A stretch of 60,303 bases of DNA from an uncultured Prevotella sp. (GCA_947174835.1 CAMWKM010000002.1:1-60303); one strand, 5' to 3'. Shown: positions 20,724 through 30,372, counted from the stretch's first letter. Numbers and translations are program-made. The notes: generated by a model not told the origin, from the sequence alone.

Positions 20724-21320
20724 ATGCTTAGGGAAAAATTAAAGTGTCTATATTTCTATTTGATTAGAAAGTATTATCTTGTTAAATATAAAAGACTCTT
20801 TTGTGGGAGAAATACACAAATTTATCCATCAACCTCAATTGCATTTCTGTATACTGATAACAATAGTAAAATTGAAATTGGAGAAGATTGTAGAATTGGA
20901 ACATCTGAAGGTAAGTATAGAATAGGACGGTATTATCCAACGCGCCTATCTGTAACGGCATGTGGTGCGAAAATATGGATTGGGGGCGCATCATTTTTGA
21001 GTGGTGTTAATATTCATGCCAAAAAGGAAGTCTTCATTGGGAGGGGGGGGCATATTGCTGCAGGAGTGCAAATCACCGATTGCAATGGACATATAGTGCA
21101 TAGATATGATAGGTGTGAAATAGATAAACCTGAATCGGTCAGGATTGGAGAGAATGTTTGGATAGGACTGAATTCTGTTATTCTGAAGGGTTCTGAAATC
21201 GGGGATAACTCGGTTGTTGCAGCTGGAAGTATAGTGAGGGGCTCTTTTCCTCCCTTTTCTTTAATCGCTGGGAATCCTGCAAAACTGATAAAGGTTTTGG
21301 ATAAAGGTAAATTTGTTTAA
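20724..21320 (+). CDS. Hexapeptide-repeat acyltransferase
   Basis: [51 protein letters not shown]. Confidence 0.9.
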   Translation: MLREKLKCLYFYLIRKYYLVKYKRLFCGRNTQIYPSTSIAFLYTDNNSKIEIGEDCRIGTSEGKYRIGRYYPTRLSVTACGAKIWIGGASFLSGVNIHAKKEVFIGRGGHIAAGVQITDCNGHIVHRYDRCEIDKPESVRIGENVWIGLNSVILKGSEIGDNSVVAAGSIVRGSFPPFSLIAGNPAKLIKVLDKGKFV

Positions 21321-21495
21321 TTATATAAAAGTTTAAATTTCAGTTTCTACATTCTCCACATTTTACAAGAAAACGATTCACAGGCATATTTCGCATTTAG
21401 CAAGTATGCTGTTTGTGTATCGTAAACCATATAGTTAGACCTCGTTAATATGGTACTTATACGATGTAAACCATATGATTTAATACTTTAAAGTT

Positions 21496-22326
21496 ATGAC
21501 TAACAATTCTTTTTCTGTGCTAATGTCGGTTTACAAGAATGACAATCCAGTTCATTTCAGGATAGCCGTTGAGAGTGTGACGATTAATCAAACTCTTCCT
21601 CCAAATGAAGTTGTGATAGTTGTTGATGGTCCTGTCCCGGATGAACTGACATCTACAATCAAGACTTTAGAGAATGAGATTCCTTATATAAAGGTTCACT
21701 GGCTGTCGCATAACGGAGGACTTGGTAATGCTTTGCGGATTGGAGTTGAGATTGCATCAAATGAAATAATTGTTCGCATGGATTCCGATGATGTCTCTAC
21801 TCCCGACAGATTCGAAAAACAGATTCGGTATATGACTGAGCATCCGGAATGTGATGTGTTAGGAGGTCAGATAACGGAATTTGTTGATGATGAAACGAAT
21901 ATTGTTGGAAAACGTCTTGTACCTTGCAGTCATAAAGAAATATTCATGTGGTTAAAGGGACGGTGTCCCTTTAACCACGTGAGCGTAACCATGTTACGCT
22001 CACGTGTGTTAGAAATTGGTAACTATATGGACTGGCATTTTAATGAGGACTATTATCTATGGATAAGGATGGCTGAAGCTGGATTTAAGTTTGCTAATTT
22101 ACCTGATACATTGGTGAATGTCCGTGTCGGTAAGGATATGTATGCAAGGCGCGGTGGGTGGAAATATTTCAAGAGCGAGAAGGGATTACAGGACTATATG
22201 CTCCGTAAAAGCATGATCTCTGTTCCACGATATCTGTATAACGTGGCTGGACGTTTTGCAATACAAGTGGCAATGCCAAATAATGTCCGAGGTTTCGTAT
22301 TTCAAAAATTATTTAGAAAAAAATAG
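21496..22326 (+). CDS. Glycosyltransferase family 2
   Basis: FSVLMSVYKNDNPVHFRIAVESV...IVVDGPV...IIVRMDSDDVSTPDRFEKQI. Confidence 0.93.
   Translation: MTNNSFSVLMSVYKNDNPVHFRIAVESVTINQTLPPNEVVIVVDGPVPDELTSTIKTLENEIPYIKVHWLSHNGGLGNALRIGVEIASNEIIVRMDSDDVSTPDRFEKQIRYMTEHPECDVLGGQITEFVDDETNIVGKRLVPCSHKEIFMWLKGRCPFNHVSVTMLRSRVLEIGNYMDWHFNEDYYLWIRMAEAGFKFANLPDTLVNVRVGKDMYARRGGWKYFKSEKGLQDYMLRKSMISVPRYLYNVAGRFAIQVAMPNNVRGFVFQKLFRKK
21948..22006. repeat. Two abutting perfect 14-bp-stem, 3-nt-loop palindromes inside the GT2 CDS
   Basis: GTGGTTAAAGGGAC-GGT-GTCCCTTTAACCAC (21948-21978) and CACGTGAGCGTAAC-CAT-GTTACGCTCACGTG (21976-22006). Confidence 0.95.
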
Positions 22327-22366
22327 GTTATACTACCGAACTATTTCTATTTTAAGTTGGATTAAA

Positions 22367-22978
22367 ATGATTCTAAAATGGATGTTTGATAGGGTTATTG
22401 CACTTATCGGACTGCTGGTGCTGTGGCCATTGCTTTTTGTAGTAGCCATACTTGTTAAGATAAAAATGTCAGGCGGTCCGGTAATCTTCAAGCAGAAACG
22501 TGTGGGGCGAAATGGTGAGTTATTTACGATGTATAAGTTTCGCTCTATGACCGTCGGACATGGTGGCTCATCGGTCTCTGTTGCAGGTGAAAGTCGTATT
22601 ACGCCATTGGGGGCAAAGCTACGTCATTATAAGCTTGATGAATTGCCGGAGTTGTGGAACGTTCTAATCGGTGACATGAGTTTCGTCGGTCCTCGTCCCG
22701 ATGTTCCCGGCTATGCTGATCAACTCAAAGGAGAAGACCGTGAAGTGTTGAAACTCCGGCCAGGCATTACCGGTCCGGCATCGCTCAAATATCGTGATGA
22801 GGAAGAACTGCTCGCAAATCAACCCGACCCGCAAAAATACAATGATGAAGTCATATTCCCCGACAAGGTACGGATAAACCGCTATTATCTTCATCATTAT
22901 TCGTTTATCAAGGACATTCAGATGATATTCTGCACCGTCCTCGGTCGCAGGATGAAATATGGCAACGAAATAATATAG
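22367..22978 (+). CDS. Bacterial sugar transferase (undecaprenyl-phosphate phosphoglycosyltransferase)
   Basis: MFDRVIALIGLLVLWPLLFVVAILVKIKMSGGPVIFKQKRVGRNGELFTMYKFRSM. Confidence 0.93.
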   Translation: MILKWMFDRVIALIGLLVLWPLLFVVAILVKIKMSGGPVIFKQKRVGRNGELFTMYKFRSMTVGHGGSSVSVAGESRITPLGAKLRHYKLDELPELWNVLIGDMSFVGPRPDVPGYADQLKGEDREVLKLRPGITGPASLKYRDEEELLANQPDPQKYNDEVIFPDKVRINRYYLHHYSFIKDIQMIFCTVLGRRMKYGNEII

Positions 22979-23140
22979 AAGAATATGCTTTTGCGTTTCT
23001 TACAAGGAAAGGAGGAACTGTACATGCTTGATGCCGTTGATTGTGCTGCCGCTTGTCCATTCATCAAGACTGACTACAAACTTTGGATAGCTATACTTTT
23101 TGCAAAGTTAGCAATTTTATAAATCATATCAAACAAAAAT

Positions 23141-24412
23141 ATGCGCGAACGAATTTATCTTTGTCTGGCTCACATGAGCGGTAAGGAGCAGGATTTCATA
23201 AAGGAAGCCTTCGATACCAACTGGGTGGTACCGATGGGTCCTAACGTCAACGGGTTTGAGAAGGACCTCGAAGAGTTTGTCAACGGGCGTGAGGACAATG
23301 CCCCCCTTGCCAAGTCCGTCGTAGGCCTGAGTGCCGGCACTGCCGCGGTGCACCTTGCATTGCTTGCCTGCGGTGTCGGACAGGGCGACGAAGTGCTGGT
23401 GCAGTCGTTTACCTTCTGCGCCTCAAGCCATCCGATAACGTATCTCGGTGCCACACCTGTGTTCATTGATTCCGAGAAGGACTCGTGGAACATGGAACCG
23501 GAACTGCTTGAAGAAGCTATCAAAGACCGTATTGCCAAGACGGGCAAGAAACCTAAGGCCATCATTCCCGTAGCCCTCTATGGTATGCCCTATCAGATAG
23601 ACAGGATCATGGAGATAGCCGACCGCTATGAAATCCCTGTCATTGAGGATGCTGCCGAAGGCCTCGGCTCTCGCTATAACGGTCGGGTGCTGGGTACGTT
23701 CGGCAAGTACGGTGTGCTGTCGTTCAACGGCAACAAGATGATAACGACTTCTGGCGGCGGTGCATTGATCTGCGAGACCGAAGCCGACAAGCAGGAGATT
23801 CTTTTCTATGCCACTCAGGCGCGCGAAAGCTATCCTTACTATCAGCATGAGCACATAGGCTTCAACTACCGTATGTCTAACATCTGTGCCGGTATCGGTC
23901 GTGGTCAGATGACTGTGATAGACGAGCACATCGCCCACCACAAGCATGTGCAGGCCCTTTACTGCGAACTGCTGAAAGAGGTGAAAGGCATCACGGTGCA
24001 TGGCAATCCCGGACGGGAGTATGATTCGAACTTCTGGCTCTGCACTGCAACCCTCGACCCGGACCTGAAGGTCAAGGGAGAGGAGAATGCCTACAGGCAG
24101 GTCATCACGGGTGCAGTGGGCGGTGCAGCGGGAGTTACCCATGCTGCCAAGACGGCCATTACCGACTGCCAGCCCAATGCCAACGTGGAGGCTCTCCGTG
24201 TAGCCCTCGATGCCGCCAACGTGGAAGCCCGTCCCTTGTGGAAGCCAATGCACAAGCAACCTGTGTATAGGAATGCCCCTGCATACACCAACGGCGTAAG
24301 CGAGGGGCTCTTCAAGGTAGGCATCTGCCTTCCTGCCGGGCCGTATGTCTCGGATGAGGATGTGTGCTACATCTGCGACGTGATAAAGCAGAACACCTCT
24401 GACAATTCTTAG
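23141..24412 (+). CDS. DegT/DnrJ/EryC1 PLP-dependent aminotransferase
   Basis: VVPMGPNVNGFEKDLEEFVNG, VIEDAAEGLGSRYNGRVLGTFGKYGVLSFNGNKMITTSGGG. Confidence 0.95.
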   Translation: MRERIYLCLAHMSGKEQDFIKEAFDTNWVVPMGPNVNGFEKDLEEFVNGREDNAPLAKSVVGLSAGTAAVHLALLACGVGQGDEVLVQSFTFCASSHPITYLGATPVFIDSEKDSWNMEPELLEEAIKDRIAKTGKKPKAIIPVALYGMPYQIDRIMEIADRYEIPVIEDAAEGLGSRYNGRVLGTFGKYGVLSFNGNKMITTSGGGALICETEADKQEILFYATQARESYPYYQHEHIGFNYRMSNICAGIGRGQMTVIDEHIAHHKHVQALYCELLKEVKGITVHGNPGREYDSNFWLCTATLDPDLKVKGEENAYRQVITGAVGGAAGVTHAAKTAITDCQPNANVEALRVALDAANVEARPLWKPMHKQPVYRNAPAYTNGVSEGLFKVGICLPAGPYVSDEDVCYICDVIKQNTSDNS

Positions 24413-24488
24413 TAATCCTCAGAAATAATAGGCGTAAGCTTAATTACGTGTGATTGCTCAAAATTTTTTCTAAGATTTTTTCGATTTC

Positions 24489-24832
24489 TAACGTCATCTC
24501 GTCACTTTCTTTGTAACGTGTTGAGTATAAGATTGTTCCGAGTGACGTTATGTAGTGACGTTTGTTTTATAACGTCACTGTTGCGTAAGCCGGTTATATA
24601 AAGGTCTGTTTCTTTGTCTTACTGTCTGAAAAACAGGGTGTTACTTTCTGTAAGTATAGTGTTTATCCTATAAAAACATGGTGTTTACGATGCATAAACA
24701 TGATGTTTTCGTATGTGAAATATGGTGGAAGTGACGTTATAGTGACGTTTAGTGACGTTTCAAAAGCATAACGTCACCTTGCAACCTGTTGATAGATAAT
24801 GATATAGGACAATAAGTGACGAGGTGACGTTA
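24489..24832. repeat. Cluster of (A)GTGACGTT(A) motifs in both orientations
   Basis: Forward cores near 24541, 24554, 24730, 24741, 24751 and 24823; inverted AACGTCAC near 24571 and 24770; degenerate copies near 24489 and 24815. Confidence 0.85.
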
Positions 24833-24922
24833 GAAAACGGAATTTTTTCTTGAAAAATGTACTAAGTGTTGATGCCTGACAAACATTGACCTCTCCGTAT
24901 GTGTGAATTATGAATGAATGGA

Positions 24923-24976
24923 GGCTCCAAACGTATGGTTTGAAGGCTTCAAACGATGGGTTTGGAAGCTCCAAAT
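24923..24976. repeat. 22-bp tandem repeat, GGCTYCAAACGNNNGGTTTGRA
   Basis: Units at 24923, 24945 and partial at 24967. Confidence 0.85.
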
Positions 24977-24997
24977 ATTTTTAGGAATTCTGGTTAG

Positions 24998-26917
24998 ATG
25001 GCCTCCCAAATTATGAAAGAGTCTAAGCAATTGCGGGATTACCAGCAGGAGATGCTGGTGAGGTTGAGCCGTGCGTGGCGGAAGCACCGGAGCGTGATGG
25101 TGCAGATGCCGACGGGGACGGGGAAGACGCACCTGATGGCAGAAGTCGTGCGAAATTATGCCGATGACAATGTGTTCATTGTAGCACATCGCAGGGAACT
25201 GATTGAGCAGATAAAAGAGACGTTGGCGGTATTTTCCATAGGGACGGGCGAAAAAAATAGTACTGTCATCGTGGAGAGCATCCAGAAACTGTCACGCCAT
25301 ATTGACGAGATTAGCATAAAACCAAAACTGGTCATCATAGACGAGGCGCACCATGCACTGGCAAAGACTTACCGTTTGCTGTGGGAGAAGTGGCCGAAGG
25401 TTCGTTTCCTTGGATTGACGGCTACGCCATGCAGACTGAATAATGCACCGTTTACGGACTTGTTTGATGTGCTGTTGCAGTCATGGTCAATACAAGAGTT
25501 TATTGATAAGGGATGGTTGTCTGATTTTGAGTACGTATCGGCCAGTCCGCATAGCGAAGTTTTGAAACAGATTCGGTCGCTGAATAAACGGGGTGCAGAT
25601 GGTGATTACCAGACGAAGGAGATGGCGACGGTGATGGATCGCCCTGAGTCGATAGAGCATCTTTTCAAGACTTACAAGCAGTTTGCGGATGGTAAGAAAG
25701 GTATCGTATATGCGATAGACCGGCAACATGCGCAGCATATTGCAGATTTTTATTATATGCATGGGGTGCGTTGCGCCATGATTGACTCAAAGACTCCGGA
25801 GGTAGAGAGGCATCGCTTGGTGGAGGAATACAGACTTCAGGCAATAGACGTTATTGTTAATGTTGATATCTTTTCAGAAGGTTTTGACTGTCCGGAAGTG
25901 GAGTTTATACAGTTGGCAAGGCCGACACTTTCATTGAGCAAGTACTTGCAGCAGGTTGGACGTGGTATGAGAGTGTCGGAGGGGAAGCCCCATGTGCTGA
26001 TACTTGACAATGTGGGGTTGTATCAGACATTCGGACTGCCTACGGAGGAGCGCGACTGGCGGCAGACATTCTATGGCTCGGCTTCGGGTAAGGGCATGGC
26101 AGCCACTGGCCGTTATGTGGTGCTTGACGAGAATGGTCAGGAGAAAGAACTGATGAACCTGGAGATGGTACGTATCAAGAAAGGCGGAAAACGTGGTGCC
26201 GGACTGGAAATATTCCTGAAAGATGGCCATTATGGTATTCGCAACAACGGGCGTGTCAGTTGTCCGGCAAGATTCAAGGAGATTGTGAGACTAAAAGATC
26301 AGAGCGGGTATTTTGCAGCAGGAATATATGGCGCCAAACGCTCCGGTCGCTATGTTGAATATGCTTCGTTGATAGACCGGAAAGGTATTGACCTGAATCT
26401 GAAGCTTTTCAGGGATGTGGTGTGGAGAGATGGTTATTTCTATAGCTATTACAAATCGAAGAACTATCAGCAAGGCGACGGATTCTGGTATGTCTTCTGG
26501 GACCCGAAGGGTAACTGTTATTACGATAAAGATCCGGGATTCCGCATGATGGCAGGGGTGGAGGTGGCATATGCCGAAGAGCATAACAGTTGGAAACAGA
26601 CCTGCCGTAAATTGCGCTATAGTACAGGCAATCTGAGTCCCCGTTTCTTTCTTAGCGAAATGTATTACAACAGGCATATTATCATTGCCCGTGATTATTT
26701 GGTGGTGAAACACGACAGGAATCATGCTTATCATATATGCGGATTTCTGGACGACACCGTGATAGTGCAGAACGATGATCGCTCTGTCTATTTACAGATA
26801 TTCTTGGATGGTAAGATGGGGGAAGCCTATCGTACTTTGCCAAAGAACCTTATCCGCATATCGCCAATCTCGTATATCTATTATCAGAAGAACTTAGGAT
26901 TGCATGGTGTAGGATAG
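24998..26917 (+). CDS. SF2 DEAD/DEAH-box helicase with long non-helicase C-terminus
   Basis: MPTGTGKTHLMAEVV, VIIDEAHHA, FLGLTATPCR, QQVGRGMRVSEGK. Confidence 0.92.
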   Translation: MASQIMKESKQLRDYQQEMLVRLSRAWRKHRSVMVQMPTGTGKTHLMAEVVRNYADDNVFIVAHRRELIEQIKETLAVFSIGTGEKNSTVIVESIQKLSRHIDEISIKPKLVIIDEAHHALAKTYRLLWEKWPKVRFLGLTATPCRLNNAPFTDLFDVLLQSWSIQEFIDKGWLSDFEYVSASPHSEVLKQIRSLNKRGADGDYQTKEMATVMDRPESIEHLFKTYKQFADGKKGIVYAIDRQHAQHIADFYYMHGVRCAMIDSKTPEVERHRLVEEYRLQAIDVIVNVDIFSEGFDCPEVEFIQLARPTLSLSKYLQQVGRGMRVSEGKPHVLILDNVGLYQTFGLPTEERDWRQTFYGSASGKGMAATGRYVVLDENGQEKELMNLEMVRIKKGGKRGAGLEIFLKDGHYGIRNNGRVSCPARFKEIVRLKDQSGYFAAGIYGAKRSGRYVEYASLIDRKGIDLNLKLFRDVVWRDGYFYSYYKSKNYQQGDGFWYVFWDPKGNCYYDKDPGFRMMAGVEVAYAEEHNSWKQTCRKLRYSTGNLSPRFFLSEMYYNRHIIIARDYLVVKHDRNHAYHICGFLDDTVIVQNDDRSVYLQIFLDGKMGEAYRTLPKNLIRISPISYIYYQKNLGLHGVG

Positions 26918-26952
26918 TAATTGTGAGGTTCTGACAGACAGGTTCATGACAG

Positions 26953-27000
26953 CGAGACGCGCTTTCCCGGTTGCAGGGAAGCGCGTCTCGTTGTTTTTAT
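26953..27000 (+). terminator. Intrinsic terminator
   Basis: CGAGACGCGCTTTCCC...GGGAAGCGCGTCTCG then TTGTTTTT. Confidence 0.85.
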
Positions 27001-27077
27001 AATTAGGTGTATGTGCTAATTGGAATATAAAACATGGCTTTTTTTGAATAAGGCATTGGCTTTTAAAATTAAATTTG

Positions 27078-27085
27078 TAATTTTG
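27078..27085 (+). promoter_or_regulatory. Bacteroidetes -7 box (TAATTTTG)
   Basis: TAnnTTTG match upstream of the nhaC-like gene. Confidence 0.5.
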
Positions 27086-27181
27086 TAGCAAAATTCTAAG
27101 GCAATAGTGGAATGGTTATTGTTATCTTTAACTGCCATGTTGTTGTGTACTATAGAGAATATATGACAAAGAATTGAAGCA

Positions 27182-28633
27182 ATGAACGAGACAGAATGCC
27201 GATTACCCCATCCGCTGGTGGCCGCAGTACCGCTGTTGGTGCTCATAGGATTGCTGGCTGTGGTGATTACGTTGTTTGGCAGCGATTCGCTCAGTGGGGG
27301 CAGCCAAATAGCACTGTTGATGGGACTGGCCACTTGTGTGGCTATCTCGATGCTGATCTATCGGGTACCGTGGAAAGCGTTTGAGGTGCAGATGACGAAA
27401 ACTTTGGGCGGCATTGCCGTGACGCTGCTTATTTTGCTGGCAGTAGGTATGCTGTCGGGTTCGTGGATGGTGAGCGGTGTGGTTCCTACTTTGATATACT
27501 ATGGCGTGCAGATTCTGTCGCCTCAATTCTTTTTGATCGGTGCCTGTGTGATTTGTGCTTTTGTCTCGCTACTCTCAGGCAGTTCGTGGACCACTATTGC
27601 TACTATCGGTGTGGCTTTGTTGGGTATTGGCAATGCTCTGGGCGTTTCGGAGGCCTGGACGGCTGGCGCAATTATTTCGGGCGCCTATTTTGGTGACAAG
27701 ATGTCGCCATTGAGCGACACCACTATTTTGGCTTCGTCGACCACGGGTGTTGACATCTTCGAACATATCCGCTATATGATGCTGACTACGATACCGGCTT
27801 TCCTTATCACACTTGTCATTTTTCTTGTGGCAGGTTTGGGAATGGGCAGCGATGTGGTGGTGCAGGTGGAACAATACACGGAGGGGTTGGCTTCGACATT
27901 TAATATCTCACTGTGGACTCTATTGGTACCGGTGTTGACGGCTGTGCTCATTGCTCGCCGTATGCCGTCGCTTATTGCGCTGTTTCTTTCGGCCATGATG
28001 GCAGGTGTGATGGCTCTGCTTCTGCAGCCCCATATCCTCAGTCAGATAGGGGAAGGGGGCGATTGGCCTATTATTCGTGGGCTGGCTATCACCTACTATG
28101 GAGCTACGGCTGTTGATACAGGCAATGCTTCGCTCAACGATCTTGTGTCAACGGGTGGCATGACGGGGATGCTCAACACCATTTGGCTTATCATCTGTGC
28201 TATGTGTTTCGGAGCCGTGATGGTGGCCAGTGGTATGATAGAGAGTATTACTCGGCTGGTTATCAGTTGGGTGCGCCATCGTTTGGGGCTGGTGTTCTCA
28301 ACAGCTGGCACAGGACTCTTTCTTAATATTGCGACGGGCGATCAATTTATCAGTATCGTGCTCACGGCCGATATGTTCCGTCATGTCTATAAGCGGCTGG
28401 GCTATGAACAGCGTCTGCTGAGCCGCACGTGCGAGGATTCGGCTACGGTGACATCGGTGTTGGTGCCTTGGAATACTTGCGGCATGACGCAGTCGACAGT
28501 GCTGGGTGTTTCCACGTTGACTTATCTGCCTTATTGTTTCTTCAATATTCTCAGTCCATTGATGACCATTATCGTAGCGGCTATCGGTTGGCGAATCAAA
28601 CATACAAAAGAAAATGCATCGGCTGAGGGCTGA
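27182..28633 (+). CDS. nhaC: NhaC-family Na+/H+ antiporter
   Basis: GAYFGDKMSPLSDTTILASSTTGVDIFEHIRYM; multi-TM. Confidence 0.9.
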   Translation: MNETECRLPHPLVAAVPLLVLIGLLAVVITLFGSDSLSGGSQIALLMGLATCVAISMLIYRVPWKAFEVQMTKTLGGIAVTLLILLAVGMLSGSWMVSGVVPTLIYYGVQILSPQFFLIGACVICAFVSLLSGSSWTTIATIGVALLGIGNALGVSEAWTAGAIISGAYFGDKMSPLSDTTILASSTTGVDIFEHIRYMMLTTIPAFLITLVIFLVAGLGMGSDVVVQVEQYTEGLASTFNISLWTLLVPVLTAVLIARRMPSLIALFLSAMMAGVMALLLQPHILSQIGEGGDWPIIRGLAITYYGATAVDTGNASLNDLVSTGGMTGMLNTIWLIICAMCFGAVMVASGMIESITRLVISWVRHRLGLVFSTAGTGLFLNIATGDQFISIVLTADMFRHVYKRLGYEQRLLSRTCEDSATVTSVLVPWNTCGMTQSTVLGVSTLTYLPYCFFNILSPLMTIIVAAIGWRIKHTKENASAEG

Positions 28634-28643
28634 TGCATTTTTT
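28611..28643 (+). terminator. Intrinsic terminator overlapping the 3' end of nhaC
   Basis: AAAATGCATC...GATGCATTTTTT. Confidence 0.7.
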
Positions 28644-28665
28644 CTTCCGGTATCGTGGATTCTGT

Positions 28666-29085
28666 TTAGAAAGGCAGGTCGTCTGCCGGACTTTCACCGG
28701 TTACCGGCTCTTGGGCTGGAGGGAAGGGAGCGTTGGCTGCCTGAGGTGTTGCACCGGTGGTGGGCTGCTGCGGTGGGAATGGTGTGGCAGCGGGAATGGA
28801 ACCGCCCACTTGCTGGCCGCGAATAATATTGTAGGCACGAATGTCGTTGAACCAGCGACCGTTGTACTCACGAGCATCAATGTCGAACTGAACGGTGATT
28901 TCCTCACCGGGCTGAATGTTGAACTGCTTGATGCGATCCTCACCGAATACATTGAACAACATTTTGCGAGGATATTGTCCAGGCACCTCAATAACATACT
29001 CCTGTGTCATCCATGGATTACCTGTGCGTGCAGAAACACCACCTCTTGCCTCCATGATGGCAATGACTTTTCCTGTTAGATCCAT
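28666..29085 (-). CDS. DUF3127-like OB-fold protein with SSB-like acidic tail
   Basis: MDLTGKVIAIMEARGGVSARTGNPWMTQEYVIEVPGQYPRKMLFNVFGEDRI...; Pro/Gln/Ala-rich linker; C-terminal DDLPF. Confidence 0.75.
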   Translation of the reverse strand: MDLTGKVIAIMEARGGVSARTGNPWMTQEYVIEVPGQYPRKMLFNVFGEDRIKQFNIQPGEEITVQFDIDAREYNGRWFNDIRAYNIIRGQQVGGSIPAATPFPPQQPTTGATPQAANAPFPPAQEPVTGESPADDLPF

Positions 29086-29202
29086 ATTACTTTTATTGAT
29101 GATAATGTTTGTATTTTTGCTAAATCGCTTGCGAAATTACTAAAATAGTTTGAAAACGAGTAATTTTTTCGTAAATATTTTGCCGCTGACGCACTTTTTT
29201 TG

Positions 29203-29210
29203 TATTTTTG
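29203..29210 (+). promoter_or_regulatory. Bacteroidetes -7 box (TATTTTTG) upstream of dnaN
   Basis: TAnnTTTG match. Confidence 0.6.
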
Positions 29211-29244
29211 TACCTCAAAACGAATACGTAAAACAATAGACTAT

Positions 29245-30369
29245 ATGAGATTCACTGTATCAAGCACAGCATTGAGCAGCCGGCTGACTGCTCTGTCGAG
29301 AGTAATTAACAGCAAAAATTCACTGCCCATTTTGGGTGATTTCCTATTTGAGGTGATTGAGGGACGTCTGAACTTGACTGCTTCCGATAGTGAGGTTATG
29401 ATGAAAACTTCGCTGGAATTGACGGAGAATGACGGTGATGGTCGCTTCTGTGTAGGCAATCACGATCTGTTGGAGGCCGTGAAAGCTATTTCTGAACAGC
29501 CTATTACTTTTGAGGTCGATCTGTCTTCAAATATTGCTAAGATTCACTATCAGAATGGTCAGTTCTCGCTGCCTGTAGAGAATGCCGATGAGTTTCCACA
29601 GCCTCAGCAGGTTAGTGAGAGTGCCACTACTGTCAATATTGCTACGTCGCTGTTGGCTGAGAATATTAACCGTAGTATTTTTGCTACGGCTCAGGACGAG
29701 TTGCGCCCGGTGATGAACGGTATTTACTTTGATTTGACACCCGACTGTTTGGCAATGGTGACCAGTGATGGTCATAAGCTGGTACGCAATAAGATACTAA
29801 CTATCAAAAGTGAACAACCGGCTTCTTTCATCCTGCCAAAGAAACCTGCCACGCTTTTGAAAGGTGTACTGGGCAAGCAGGGTGGTGATGTCGTGATTCG
29901 TTTCGACGAGCGCAACGCTGAGATCAATTTTGAAGATGGTGTTATTATTTGCCGTCTCATTGAGGGACGTTACCCCAACTATAACTCTGTGATTCCACAG
30001 AGCAATCCTAATCAGCTGACTGTCGACCGTCTGGGGCTGTTGGCTGCCTTGCGTCGCGTGCAGCCTTTCTCCAACGATTCGAGTAATCTCATTCGTTTCC
30101 ACGTGGAGAATGGTACGCTGCAGCTTGATGCCGAAGACTATGATTTCTCAAAGACGGCTACCGAGCGTATGTCGTGCGACTATAATGGTATGCCGATGAG
30201 CATTGGTTTCAAGGGCTCATCGTTTATTGAGATCCTGAGTAACTTTGACTGTGATCAAGTGGTCATTCAGTTGGCAGATCCCAGCCGTGCCGGTCTCGTC
30301 CTGCCTTCAGAGCAACCTGAGAACCAGGATGTGCTCATGTTGATGATGCCGATGCTGATTAATGACTAA
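29245..30369 (+). CDS. dnaN: DNA polymerase III sliding clamp (beta subunit)
   Basis: MRFTVSSTALSSRLTALSRVINSKNSLPILGDFLFEV...LMMPMLIND. Confidence 0.96.
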   Translation: MRFTVSSTALSSRLTALSRVINSKNSLPILGDFLFEVIEGRLNLTASDSEVMMKTSLELTENDGDGRFCVGNHDLLEAVKAISEQPITFEVDLSSNIAKIHYQNGQFSLPVENADEFPQPQQVSESATTVNIATSLLAENINRSIFATAQDELRPVMNGIYFDLTPDCLAMVTSDGHKLVRNKILTIKSEQPASFILPKKPATLLKGVLGKQGGDVVIRFDERNAEINFEDGVIICRLIEGRYPNYNSVIPQSNPNQLTVDRLGLLAALRRVQPFSNDSSNLIRFHVENGTLQLDAEDYDFSKTATERMSCDYNGMPMSIGFKGSSFIEILSNFDCDQVVIQLADPSRAGLVLPSEQPENQDVLMLMMPMLIND

Positions 30370-30372
30370 ACA

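Noticed and set aside
22985-23122. 45-aa ORF MLLRFLQGKEELYMLDAVDCAAACPFIKTDYKLWIAILFAKLAIL
   Set aside because: Possible remnant between two polysaccharide genes, but too short and unassignable to call
23423-24259. 278-aa antisense ORF inside the DegT-like gene
   Set aside because: Shadow ORF in a high-GC coding region; sense strand encodes an unmistakable aminotransferase
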